A stretch of DNA of 64,000 bases from Balneola sp. (GCA_017643645.1 JAEPNB010000010.1:85671-149670); one strand, 5' to 3'. Shown: positions 55,039-63,448, counted from the stretch's first letter. A program made the numbers and translations. Notes: generated by a model from the sequence alone, not told the origin.

Positions 55039-55057
55039 AACACCTTTTAAAGGTGTT
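55039..55057. repeat. 19-bp palindrome carrying the in-frame stop
   Basis: AACACCTTT-T-AAAGGTGTT is symmetric and includes the TAA at 55048-55050. It lies directly before the likely start of the BsaWI-like gene and could be an operator or an accidental hairpin. Confidence 0.5.
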
Positions 55058-55857
55058 TGTTGAGATTCCATAATAATAAAAGACAGTTGCCAGTAAGCAC
55101 AAGTGACAATGTATATTGGGATAGATATACTCACGCAATGTTACTTAGTATTTACTTTAAAAGGGTTCCGCTAAGTTTGAGTAATTGGAATGCATACAAA
55201 GGCATTTCGAACACTCTGGGCCGTAGACTTGGTTTGCAAAAAGACTTTTCAGAGAGCGACGCTTTAGAGTACTTTATTCTCCATCAAATTAACAACGACT
55301 TCAATATTCCAAATGATCTTGATATTATTGCTTTGAGAGTGACTAATAGTATATCTCCAAATTTCCTCACAGATGACAGTAAAAAGTCTAATCTTTTAAC
55401 AACTAAACAGAATTCTTATTTACTAAATAACTTGAAAATAGTGATGCGCGTCAGGTCCCATGGAACCCAAAAGGTTTGGGGTGACAATGACATAATTGTA
55501 TGCTTAAAACAACAGAATCAGATTCACAATTACTGTATCATTAGTTGCAAAACAAGTTTAAGAGAAAGGGTTTATCAATCAATTTTTTGGGCTACACATT
55601 CAAGGTTAGAAGGTGTTGGAAAACATGTTTTCTTAACTTTAGATAAAGGAAGATCAGGCTCAGCTAGTTCAGAAATTGGCAACAGAGATCAAAATTCTGG
55701 AGATGCTAGCAAGCCTAGAAATGCATTAGAAAGCACCATGGATAGAGTATATGTTTTTAGAAACAGTAATGAAGTAAACCGTTCTAAAGTCATAAAAGAT
55801 GTAGGATATTTAGAAAAAGATCTTATTCGTTGGGGTTACGACTTCTTGGGTAAATAA
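55057..55857 (+). CDS. BsaWI-like type II restriction endonuclease, N-terminus uncertain
   Basis: The 266-residue product from TTG at 55057 has YCIISCKTSLRERVYQSIFWATHSRLEG near residues 164-191. It resembles the QSKTSIRDRV active-site segment I recall for BsaWI (WCCGGW). NDIIVCLKQ upstream supplies the likely first acidic residue of a PD-(D/E)xK core. The same frame is open from an ATG at 54973, 9 bp after the HpaII-like gene, but is broken by TAA at 55048, inside a palindrome. So the gene either starts at TTG or carries a nonsense interruption. Confidence 0.65.
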   Translation: MLRFHNNKRQLPVSTSDNVYWDRYTHAMLLSIYFKRVPLSLSNWNAYKGISNTLGRRLGLQKDFSESDALEYFILHQINNDFNIPNDLDIIALRVTNSISPNFLTDDSKKSNLLTTKQNSYLLNNLKIVMRVRSHGTQKVWGDNDIIVCLKQQNQIHNYCIISCKTSLRERVYQSIFWATHSRLEGVGKHVFLTLDKGRSGSASSEIGNRDQNSGDASKPRNALESTMDRVYVFRNSNEVNRSKVIKDVGYLEKDLIRWGYDFLGK

Positions 55858-55893
55858 TAGGAACAGACTTTTAACTTTAATATGAAAATTACT

Positions 55894-56613
55894 TTAAATC
55901 ACGGTTTTAATTTTTCCTATATGTGAATTCAAAAGACTTTTAATCTCACTTTTCCCCAAAAAAGGAATCGGCTTTGTACCACCTACTAAGTTTAAAAACT
56001 TTGTCACCTCTCTCGTTTTTGCTTCATATTTACTTTCAAAAAGCTTCTGGTTTTCCCCGATAAATTCAAGCAAAGCTATAACAGCTGGACGGTACCACCC
56101 AAGCCTGTAAGCCCCCAATCTTCTAAAGGGTAAATCTCTATCTCTGAATAATAACTTCGTTAATTCGTATTTATCACTCCTGTTTTCATCAACTGATAAA
56201 TAAACGGCCCACCACAAGCCAGATATATTATCACGAATCAGTTTTGAAGGACTTTTTGTCTCTACAAACCAGTGGTTTAGTACGTAACTTGAACTTTTAT
56301 CTCCGTTCCATCTTTCTTGTAAATAATTAAATAAATCAACATGTGACAGATAGGTCCATAACCTTTCGTCTGAAGCCTGGAGCGGAGTTAAATCTTTATA
56401 AGCTTCATAGATGGCTATTGCGCTGGTGAGATCATCATTAACCCGGAAATTCCCATAAAGATTGCCAGGACTATATATGTTCGGCATTTCGAGTAATCTT
56501 TCGTCATCAATAATGAATTCTGATTCAGAATAAAATTTCAATGAATTCTTATTTACAACATCATCCTTTAACTTTCGAACATAACCTGAAGTAAATATTT
56601 TCTGTTTTTCCAT
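55894..56613 (-). CDS. DUF6339-like protein
   Basis: The 239-residue protein contains WTYLSHVDLFNYLQERWN near residue 86 and NHWFVETKSPSKLIRDNISGLWWAVYLSVDENR (about 113-145). RDLPFRRLGAYRLGWYRPAVIALLEFI follows near 157-183. This is the pattern I associate with DUF6339, a family seen beside restriction and ATPase genes. No catalytic motif is visible. It is the last gene of the GHKL operon, 6 bp after the 281-aa gene, and converges on the BsaWI-like gene 36 bp away. Confidence 0.75.
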   Translation of the reverse strand: MEKQKIFTSGYVRKLKDDVVNKNSLKFYSESEFIIDDERLLEMPNIYSPGNLYGNFRVNDDLTSAIAIYEAYKDLTPLQASDERLWTYLSHVDLFNYLQERWNGDKSSSYVLNHWFVETKSPSKLIRDNISGLWWAVYLSVDENRSDKYELTKLLFRDRDLPFRRLGAYRLGWYRPAVIALLEFIGENQKLFESKYEAKTREVTKFLNLVGGTKPIPFLGKSEIKSLLNSHIGKIKTVI

Positions 56614-56619
56614 ATTAAA

Positions 56620-57465
56620 TTACTGAGTGTATTTTTCTGAAATACTTTCCAACACTTTCATTAAGCGATTAACAGGATTTCCTAACAAAATTTGTGCGAT
56701 TTGAATTAAATCCCCAGATTCGGAGTCAAGTGTAAATTCTTGAAATTCATCTTCTTCAAGCCGAGTTTTTACGACCTGTGCCCACATTTTATCTTCATGC
56801 TTTTCAATATTTTGCAAGGCATATATAAGTGCGGAAAACACAATTGAAGCATGGAATATCGGAGCAAAGTCTACGTTTTTTGCAATGGGCTGCTTTCTAT
56901 AAATAGAATAATCCCTGACAGGAAGTTTTATGATTATCCGGTCATTGTTTATATCAAAATCTGAAATTTTTATATCATTACGTTCTTCAATCTTCAGAAA
57001 AGATGAGACTGCTTTTAGTTTTTTATAGTTAATTTCGGCATTGAAACTGAAATCACCGAAATATGCCAATACATCTCCTGGCTCTATTTCAAATGAGAAG
57101 CCTTCGTAGTCTGTATGTGAATTTGGATTTAAATAGCCGATAATATCCTGCTTAGATATCAAGTAGCTTGAGAATTCAACCAAACCCCGTAATTTTTCTT
57201 TGTCAAGTTGAAATGATATCGTTTTCCCCTTAGATATAAAAGAATCTCTGTATACGGTAGACGAGCAATTTACCTCACAAATAATTTTAGCCCTGTTTTC
57301 ACTCAGATAATTATTTAAAATTTGATTGTCCAACATGTAGCTTATATCTATTGAATATGAGTCCTCATTATCAATGATTTCTTCATCAAAAGACAATTCA
57401 CCATTTATATCATCTGTAAAATTCGTCAATACAGGATGAGGAAATTGAAAACTATCGAACTTCAT
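56620..57465 (-). CDS. Hypothetical protein of the GHKL operon
   Basis: The 281-residue protein has no recognised domain. It is acidic, beta-rich in the first 200 residues (SFQLDKEKLRGLVEFSSYLIS; IKISDFDINNDRIIIKLPVRDYS) with a helical C-terminal part (FHASIVFSALIYALQNIEKHEDKMWAQVVKTRLE). Its start overlaps the GHKL ATPase stop by 14 bp, so the two proteins are translationally coupled and probably form a complex. The DUF6339-like gene follows at 6 bp. Confidence 0.75.
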   Translation of the reverse strand: MKFDSFQFPHPVLTNFTDDINGELSFDEEIIDNEDSYSIDISYMLDNQILNNYLSENRAKIICEVNCSSTVYRDSFISKGKTISFQLDKEKLRGLVEFSSYLISKQDIIGYLNPNSHTDYEGFSFEIEPGDVLAYFGDFSFNAEINYKKLKAVSSFLKIEERNDIKISDFDINNDRIIIKLPVRDYSIYRKQPIAKNVDFAPIFHASIVFSALIYALQNIEKHEDKMWAQVVKTRLEEDEFQEFTLDSESGDLIQIAQILLGNPVNRLMKVLESISEKYTQ

Positions 57466-59446
57466 ATGCTTTCACCCCAATTGAATGTTTTAAATTATCC
57501 TCGAATTGAATTCGGATCTTATTCATGCCTTCTTCCAAATTAACTTCTTTAACGGATGAATCTTCTGCTTTTCCGTTATCTGAAAATAAAATATTGGAAT
57601 TATCCCCTTTTGTATTGTCACCCTGATCATTTCCTACAATCAAATCCAATTGAACACCAGTTACTCTCGTGGGTGAATTAATCAGAAGTGTGTGATTTAC
57701 CTTCCCCGAAACCTTTTGAGCAACAACTCTGTAACTGATATTAATCATTCTGTTTGAATGATTATTACCTTCAGTACCTTTAGATATTTGATCTCCATCA
57801 TTTGAATGGGGCACTTTTTTTTTCCTCTCTCCGTCTTTATCAACACCAACAGTTACATAGTTTTCCCCTTCTTCATTAAGTTCGGTATCCTCATTTTTCT
57901 TAACCTCTTTTTCAGGTTTATTTCTAACAGTTTTAATTTTATGATCAGTTTTAATACTTGTGAGAGATCCTGTTTCATCTTTACTCAACTCATTAGATTC
58001 CTGACCTGAACTTCTATTTAAAGAGTAACCGTCCTCGTCTTCATCACCGATTAGGTCTTCAGGGATATTCAGATACTCGTTCAATCCTAAAACAGTAGTT
58101 GAACTTCCAATATCTTCTGCTGCTAAATCCTCCAGGCAATCTTTAATGAATCCGTTAATTTCCTTTTTTGCTTGAATCCCAGCAGGATGTTTTTCGTCCT
58201 CAAGATCTAAATAATTACTACTGTTCCACTGATTATGTGCAGGGTTTTCCATTTCCATAAGAATTTCATCCCCTTTAGAATCATCACATATGAAAACCCC
58301 TGAGTAACCATTTAATTTGTTATTAGTTTCTTTATAAACAACCATTTTGGGTTTCCTCATGAAACAGGTTTTATTACTTAAGCCTTCATTGCGGTAAACA
58401 TAATACCTCACCTTTCCCACTATGGGCAGTTTCTTAGAAAATTTGCAAAACTTCTCGGTTTTACCAGCATAGTGCACGGCTTTATAATATGATTTAGGGT
58501 TCCATTTTTCGAAGTCATTTACACCCGCATTATCTGACTCCTCTTCGCCATAGTATTCAAATATCTTATAATCTAAATTATCCTTATTAATCAACTCATT
58601 GTCGATTTTAACTGAAAGCTTGCCTTCATAAATAGCCAACCAAAAATTGTTCAAAACAGATTTTATCATTGGAACTTTTTCTAGATTCTCTTCCTTCCTT
58701 CCTATTATTAAGAAATCAGTTCCTGTTTCTTTTCTTATAAAATCATGGGGTATTTCGTCTTTGGTTGAAACTGGTAAAGTTTCAGAATTCTTTATCTCAC
58801 CATTATTATACTGACCAAATGCTGATAACTTAATTCCCTTTGAGTCTCTGTGGGTTGTTAATCTAGTTATACCTTCGAAGAAATATTCTCCATCTCTTGT
58901 TTTAGTTGAAGCTAAAACGGTGTTGATAGCAGACAAATTAAAATATGCACCCTTCCCAAACCCAAATGATCCTCCCGAACTACTGCCCCTCTTTGAACTT
59001 TTACCTTGTGCTCTGACAAACGAATAGAATGGAGATTCCTGATTACCGTACTTATAGTCCATACCAATAGTATTAAAATCACTAATTTTTAAGCAAGAGA
59101 TATTAACATGCTTCTTCCCTGATGATTTTTTATTTAAGAAATTTTTCATTTTTTCAAACAACCTTTCTGCATGCTTATCATCAGCATAATATTTTCTACA
59201 CTGATCAATATGCTCTTCTATCCTAAATAAGCTTGGGTATTCTAATCTGCTTATTTTTACGAAATCGAAGCTAACTTCAACAGGTTTATTTTTATCTAAA
59301 ACTGCATCTAAACTATTTTGAATCGACTCTCTTACTATATAATAATAAGGGTTGCCCTTAAAGTTTTGCCTAACAGAATCGTTTGGTCCAATATCTGTCC
59401 CACCTTCAGTTACAAAATGCCATTTAAGGTTTTTTTCTTTATTCAT
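57452..59446 (-). CDS. GHKL ATPase, MORC/MutL-like, of a defence operon
   Basis: The 664-residue protein has a Bergerat ATPase fold. The N-box is VRESIQNSLDAV (38-49), the G1-type motif SDFNTIGMD (122-130), the G2 motif GGSFGFGKGAYF (158-169), and a G3-like TGTDFLIIG at 241-249. A second domain runs to about 460. A long charged linker (about 475-580) and a beta-rich C-terminal domain follow. Such ATPases occur in restriction neighbourhoods and are related to MutL and MORC. It leads a three-gene operon with coupled downstream genes. Confidence 0.88.
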   Translation of the reverse strand: MNKEKNLKWHFVTEGGTDIGPNDSVRQNFKGNPYYYIVRESIQNSLDAVLDKNKPVEVSFDFVKISRLEYPSLFRIEEHIDQCRKYYADDKHAERLFEKMKNFLNKKSSGKKHVNISCLKISDFNTIGMDYKYGNQESPFYSFVRAQGKSSKRGSSSGGSFGFGKGAYFNLSAINTVLASTKTRDGEYFFEGITRLTTHRDSKGIKLSAFGQYNNGEIKNSETLPVSTKDEIPHDFIRKETGTDFLIIGRKEENLEKVPMIKSVLNNFWLAIYEGKLSVKIDNELINKDNLDYKIFEYYGEEESDNAGVNDFEKWNPKSYYKAVHYAGKTEKFCKFSKKLPIVGKVRYYVYRNEGLSNKTCFMRKPKMVVYKETNNKLNGYSGVFICDDSKGDEILMEMENPAHNQWNSSNYLDLEDEKHPAGIQAKKEINGFIKDCLEDLAAEDIGSSTTVLGLNEYLNIPEDLIGDEDEDGYSLNRSSGQESNELSKDETGSLTSIKTDHKIKTVRNKPEKEVKKNEDTELNEEGENYVTVGVDKDGERKKKVPHSNDGDQISKGTEGNNHSNRMINISYRVVAQKVSGKVNHTLLINSPTRVTGVQLDLIVGNDQGDNTKGDNSNILFSDNGKAEDSSVKEVNLEEGMNKIRIQFEDNLKHSIGVKAYEVR

Positions 59447-59459
59447 TGAATTGCTTTTA

Positions 59460-59508
59460 GCACTAAAAGAACAAAATTATTTTACTTAGTTCAAAAATTA
59501 TTTAGTGC
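59460..59508 (-). promoter_or_regulatory. Inverted repeat upstream of the GHKL operon
   Basis: GCACTAAA at 59460-59467 pairs with TTTAGTGC at 59501-59508 around 33 bp of AT-rich sequence, 13 bp before the GHKL start. It may be an operator or promoter-flanking site. The arms are only 8 bp, so chance is possible. Confidence 0.35.
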
Positions 59509-59538
59509 CCGCACACTCTAAGTCTCATCATATTCACT

Positions 59539-59626
59539 CCACCAAAACCAGCTCCTCCTGTGCGGCGATCAAATACTCCGCGCCGTTCTCGGTGATCACC
59601 ACCATTTCTTCCACGCTGATCGTTTT
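59539..59626 (-). repeat. Displaced 3' end of the M24 peptidase gene, copy A
   Basis: This 88-bp sequence is 83/88 identical to the 3' end of the peptidase gene at 62155-62242. Read on the minus strand it still encodes KTISVEEMVVITENGAEYLI and AAQEELVLVE, followed by TGA. Most differences are at third codon positions. It lies between the Fic gene and the GHKL operon. The boundary AAAACGATCAGC is the same as in the other copies. Confidence 0.9.
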
Positions 59627-59656
59627 TGCATTGCTTAAGTTAATCAACCCGGGGTT

Positions 59657-60748
59657 CTACTGATTTACAATATCAATAAGCTCCCTGAATATATATACTG
59701 CCGGTTTACGCCCGCTGGCTTCTTCTAAAATAGAGATGATCCCTTCATCTCTTAAAGTGTTTAAAATCCGTGCACTGCTTGCTTTAGGTATTCCTGTAAA
59801 TCTCTTGAATTCCGAAGATGAAAAAATAGGTGCAGTAAAAATACCATCTAATGACTGAAGTGCATACTGAGAATGTGTGCTTTCAACAACCTTTTGCTTC
59901 ATTTGTTCATAAAGGTTAAGAATACTTCGTGCTTTTTCTGTATTTGCCCTGGCTTGTGTATCAATGGCTTTTAAAAAGAACTGTATCCATTCTTCCCAGT
60001 TACCATTATCACTAATAGCATTTAAGTGATCATAGTATTCATCTCTGTGCTTTTCCAGATAAGCACTTATATAAAACATTGGCTGGTGAAGAATATTTTT
60101 AGAATGAAGGTATAGTGGCACTAAAATTCTTCCAATTCTTCCGTTTCCATCTAAAAAAGGATGTATGATTTCAAACTGTGCATGTATTATTGCCATTTGT
60201 ACTAAGGCATCATCATCTGCAGCATGCAGGTATTTTTCATACGCGTCAAGGTTTTCCATTAATTTTAATGGTGACGGTGGCACATATCGCGCTTCTTCTA
60301 TGGCTGTACCCGGCTTTCCTATCCAGTTTTGTATGTTCCTGAATGCACCTCTGGATTTGTTTTCACCACGCACACTATCCAACAATATTGAATGCATTCT
60401 TTTCAATAAGTTCAGGCTCATTGGGCGCTCTTCAAGCTCTGCTACTGCAAACGCCATTGCCTTTCTGTAGTTTATTATTTCCCGAATATCCTGATAATGT
60501 TCTGTTTCTCTGTTTGGATCTGCTTCAAACTTTAATACTTCTTCTAAAGTAGCTTGTGTGCCTTCAATTTTGGATGATAGTACCGCTTCTTGTGTAGTTA
60601 ATGGCGATAATAGAACAGCAGGATTTGGAATGGATTGTAATAAACCATCATATCTGGCAATAGCTCTGTTCGCAGGGCCTAAAATCCGTTGGAATTTTTG
60701 CCAATCCAGATTTTTAATGGGTAAGTCGTGTGGAATAAATGGTTTCAC
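59657..60748 (-). CDS. Fic family protein (class II), probable AMPylase
   Basis: The 363-residue protein has the inhibitory alpha motif SSKIEGTQ (58-65), the Fic core HPFLDGNGRIGR (196-207) with catalytic His 196, and a C-terminal winged-helix segment (FSSSEFKRFTGIPKASSARILNTLRDEGI). Class II Fic proteins transfer AMP to targets and are relieved by displacement of the inhibitory Glu. The all-canonical motif suggests an active enzyme. It forms a stand-alone module between two copies of the peptidase 3' end, with direct repeats in its promoter region. Confidence 0.94.
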   Translation of the reverse strand: MKPFIPHDLPIKNLDWQKFQRILGPANRAIARYDGLLQSIPNPAVLLSPLTTQEAVLSSKIEGTQATLEEVLKFEADPNRETEHYQDIREIINYRKAMAFAVAELEERPMSLNLLKRMHSILLDSVRGENKSRGAFRNIQNWIGKPGTAIEEARYVPPSPLKLMENLDAYEKYLHAADDDALVQMAIIHAQFEIIHPFLDGNGRIGRILVPLYLHSKNILHQPMFYISAYLEKHRDEYYDHLNAISDNGNWEEWIQFFLKAIDTQARANTEKARSILNLYEQMKQKVVESTHSQYALQSLDGIFTAPIFSSSEFKRFTGIPKASSARILNTLRDEGIISILEEASGRKPAVYIFRELIDIVNQ

Positions 60749-60765
60749 GCTTTATTTCCTAAAGA

Positions 60766-60808
60766 AGTTTGTGTATCACTTATAAGACGTTAAACAGTTT
60801 GTGTATCA
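60766..60808 (-). promoter_or_regulatory. Two 13-bp direct repeats upstream of fic, likely operator
   Basis: AGTTTGTGTATCA occurs at 60766-60778 and again at 60796-60808, exactly 30 bp apart (three helical turns). It lies 18-60 bp upstream of the fic start. A similar GAGACACAAATTAAC follows further up. The position suits a regulator, possibly the winged-helix tail of Fic itself. Confidence 0.55.
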
Positions 60809-60888
60809 AAAACAAATAAATATGCAACACAAAAGATCTTTCGTTGCATGAGTGAGACACAAATTAACTATCTATGTGATACCTCACT

Positions 60889-60976
60889 CCACCAAAACCA
60901 ACTCCTCCTGTGGGGCGATCAAATACTCCGCACCGTTCTTGGTGATCACCACCATTTCTTCTACGCTGATCGTTTT
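60889..60976 (-). repeat. Displaced 3' end of the M24 peptidase gene, copy B
   Basis: This 88-bp copy is 84/88 identical to 62155-62242 and 83/88 to copy A. It encodes KTISVEEMVVITKNGAEYLI and APQEELVLVE, followed by TGA. It lies between the RhuM gene and the Fic module. A and B share the VE-stop ending and the adjacent TCACTCC, which the intact gene lacks. Confidence 0.9.
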
Positions 60977-60987
60977 AGATTAAGTAC

Positions 60988-62001
60988 TTAATCTTTTTTC
61001 TTGGTTTTTTCTACCAACCTATCAAAATCGGATTCGAATTTTTTATCCTGAATAGGTCTGAATTTCTCATATTCTCCTTCCGCCAATTTCTTAGCCACTT
61101 TAGCCGAAATTTTTCCTGCATTTTTAAGAATCTCATAATCATTAAAGTCTAAGAAAGCATCTAACTTCTTTATCCAGTCTTGCATAGTCATTGGAATTTG
61201 TCGTTCCGCCTGATTCTCTGCATAATCTAAATACATAGACACTATTCGATTTAACCCGCTAAGCTCTTCTTCTTTCAAATAGTTTTTGGCGACCGAAACA
61301 TCACTTTTGAGCACTTTTCCTTTAGGGGCTTTTTTCCACGTTTTTAAACCCATATTTGGTTTTTTAGAATCTGCTCTTTCTGTAATCAACTCTGCTGCAG
61401 TATGACCGGTAATAGCCCAATGCAATTTATTTTGAACTGTTTTATAAAAAGTTCGGGTTATCTCTGCATTTGGATCATAATCAATGCTTGCGTCTGCATA
61501 AATATCAGTGATTTTTTGATAAAACCTTCGTTCAGAAGCTCTAATTTCACGAACTCTCTCCAGCAGTTCATCGAAGTAGTCTTTACCAAAAAGTGTTTTG
61601 CCCTGCTTAAGACGTTCATCATCTATCGCAAAACCTTTGATTAAAAACTCTTTTAATGTTTTTGTAGCCCACTTCCGGAATTGTGTAGCTTCAACTGAAT
61701 TTACCCGGTACCCAACTGAAATAATCGCATCTAAATTATAGTATTCAATATTACGAGTTACTTCTCTATCACCTTCTTGTTGAACTGTCCGGAAATTCCG
61801 GACAGTTGTTGTTTTTTCTAACTCTAAGGTGTCGTAAATATTGATCAGGTGTTCACTAATCGTTTTTTTGGAAACCCCAAATAAGCTTGCCATTGCTTTT
61901 TGGGAAAGCCATATGGTTTCTCCCTCCAAAGCAACGTTAACTCGTACTTCTCCCTGATTTGATGTATATAGTAAAAAGCTTATTTGCTCATCTTTCCCCA
62001 T
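60988..62001 (-). CDS. RhuM family protein
   Basis: From MGKDEQISFLLYTSNQGEVRVNVALEGETIWLSQKAMASLFGVSKKTISEHL the protein is 337 residues, the usual RhuM length. The open frame reaches 62124 but adds an unlikely leader. An N-terminal helix-turn-helix (about 31-53) and the conserved NIEYYNLDAIISVGYRVNSVEATQFRKWATKTLKEFLIKGF are visible. RhuM proteins occur in type I restriction loci and pathogenicity islands; function is unsettled. It is a single-gene module between two copies of the peptidase 3' end. Confidence 0.92.
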   Translation of the reverse strand: MGKDEQISFLLYTSNQGEVRVNVALEGETIWLSQKAMASLFGVSKKTISEHLINIYDTLELEKTTTVRNFRTVQQEGDREVTRNIEYYNLDAIISVGYRVNSVEATQFRKWATKTLKEFLIKGFAIDDERLKQGKTLFGKDYFDELLERVREIRASERRFYQKITDIYADASIDYDPNAEITRTFYKTVQNKLHWAITGHTAAELITERADSKKPNMGLKTWKKAPKGKVLKSDVSVAKNYLKEEELSGLNRIVSMYLDYAENQAERQIPMTMQDWIKKLDAFLDFNDYEILKNAGKISAKVAKKLAEGEYEKFRPIQDKKFESDFDRLVEKTKKKD

Positions 62002-62146
62002 TTCAATTTTCCCTTTAATCTTAGAATAATCTGATAGGATCTTCCAATAGATTTTGCATGTGCTTATTTTTGTACGTGTTGCTTTAGCACAGAAAGTAAC
62101 GGTTGGCTCCCAAAGTTGAAACAAAAAGAAGCACTACTTTACAAGC

Positions 62147-63448
62147 TCAATTCCCCACCAAAACCAGCTCCTCCTGCGGTGCGATCAAATACTCCGCACC
62201 GTTCTCGGTGATCACCACCATTTCTTCTACGCTGATCGTTTTGGTTCCGCCGGATTCTAAGGTCCAGGCGTGGAAGCCATCGAAGGCAAAGACCATTCCT
62301 TCTTTTAAGAGTTTTTGCGCAGCGGGACGTACACTCGGCGACTGCGAACCACCCAGATTTGGTCCCACATCATGAGCAACATATCCTACCGGATGTCCTG
62401 TGCTCCACGGCACGTATTCTGAGTTGTTGGCGTTCATCACTTCGCGTTGCGCCGCATCTACATCCACTCCTTTTACTCCGGGCTTCATGGCATTGAATGC
62501 CGCGCGATTTCCGGCTTTGGCAGATTCCCAATAGAACTGAATGTCTTCAGGAACTTCTGTTTCTCCCTCTTTCAGCACATATGCAAACCGTTGGATATCA
62601 CTCACCCAGCGACCATATAATTTGATCCCGAAATCGGTCTGAATTACATCTCCACCCATAATTACTTTATCGGTCGCATGAGAATGACCACGATCCGGTC
62701 CGGAATTCACATTCGGATTTTGGGTTGGGTTCCACGCTTCGCCAACTCCGTATTCTTCCATCTTTGCATCCAGAAAAGCGGCGACTTCCGCATCGGTAGT
62801 CACGCCCGGTTCTATCATTTCGTAGGCTTCCAGTTCCCATGCCGCCGTCAGTTCAGCTGCTTTTCTTAAGATATCTACTTCCGCCGGCAACTTGATCGAC
62901 AGCCATTCATAGATCAGTTCATCCGAAGAAACCAATCGTTCACTAAATACGGAACCAAGCTGGTTTTCCAGATTCATTCGTTGAGTATAGCTCAAACCAT
63001 CTGCCTGAGCGCTGCCGGTGCTCGAGTTTATAGCGATCGTTTTAAAGTCTTTTTCTTTGATAAAGTCCACCGCCATACTTACCGCCGATTTCCCTCTTTC
63101 AACCGGAATCACTTCGTCGTGAATATCCAATTCATCCAGCGCCGTGGATTCTCCGGATGGTGAAAATACTTTGGAATGAAACCCTTCGCTGTCTCTGTAA
63201 AAGAGAAAAGCTGCCGTTCCGCCTGCATTTTCTCCCCCTATGTGATCGGCGATCGGATCGTTATTGTTTTCCCTGCAGATCACGATCCAAAGATCAACAC
63301 CCGCTGCTTCCATGGCTTGTGGCAACAAGGTATTAATCCGTTCCTTCCGAATTTCCGGCCAGGGCGATTCTCCCCATTCTATGGGTGGTTTATTATCAGG
63401 AGCACAAGCGGAGATGAAGATCAGGAGAACAAATAAATATCGGAACAT
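62147..63448 (-). CDS. M24 family metallopeptidase (Xaa-Pro aminopeptidase-like), lipoprotein
   Basis: Starting at MFRYLFVLLIFISACAPDNK gives a lipoprotein signal with lipid Cys 15 and a 433-residue protein; the open frame extends 41 codons further. The pita-bread fold is marked by GHSHATDKVIMGGDVIQTDFGIKLYGRWVSDIQR (metal Asp pair), PWSTGHPVGYVAHDVGP (metal His) and TKTISVEEMVVITENGAEYLI (last metal Glu). It probably removes N-terminal residues before proline in the periplasm. Its 3' end is the source of the displaced 88-bp repeats. Confidence 0.93.
   Translation of the reverse strand: MFRYLFVLLIFISACAPDNKPPIEWGESPWPEIRKERINTLLPQAMEAAGVDLWIVICRENNNDPIADHIGGENAGGTAAFLFYRDSEGFHSKVFSPSGESTALDELDIHDEVIPVERGKSAVSMAVDFIKEKDFKTIAINSSTGSAQADGLSYTQRMNLENQLGSVFSERLVSSDELIYEWLSIKLPAEVDILRKAAELTAAWELEAYEMIEPGVTTDAEVAAFLDAKMEEYGVGEAWNPTQNPNVNSGPDRGHSHATDKVIMGGDVIQTDFGIKLYGRWVSDIQRFAYVLKEGETEVPEDIQFYWESAKAGNRAAFNAMKPGVKGVDVDAAQREVMNANNSEYVPWSTGHPVGYVAHDVGPNLGGSQSPSVRPAAQKLLKEGMVFAFDGFHAWTLESGGTKTISVEEMVVITENGAEYLIAPQEELVLVGN
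62155..62242 (-). repeat. Resident copy C of the 88-bp repeat within the peptidase gene
   Basis: This is the coding 3' end of the intact peptidase gene, ending APQEELVLVGN and stop. It aligns without gaps to copies A and B. Homology stops sharply at AAAACG on the gene-proximal side, where GGAACC continues only in this copy. Confidence 0.9.

Noticed and set aside
59447..62154. A tyrosine or serine integrase that could explain the 88-bp duplications
   Set aside because: I looked on both strands between the copies and found only Fic and RhuM frames. No recombinase motif was seen in the window apart from the RAYT enzyme, whose family moves palindromes and not such cassettes.
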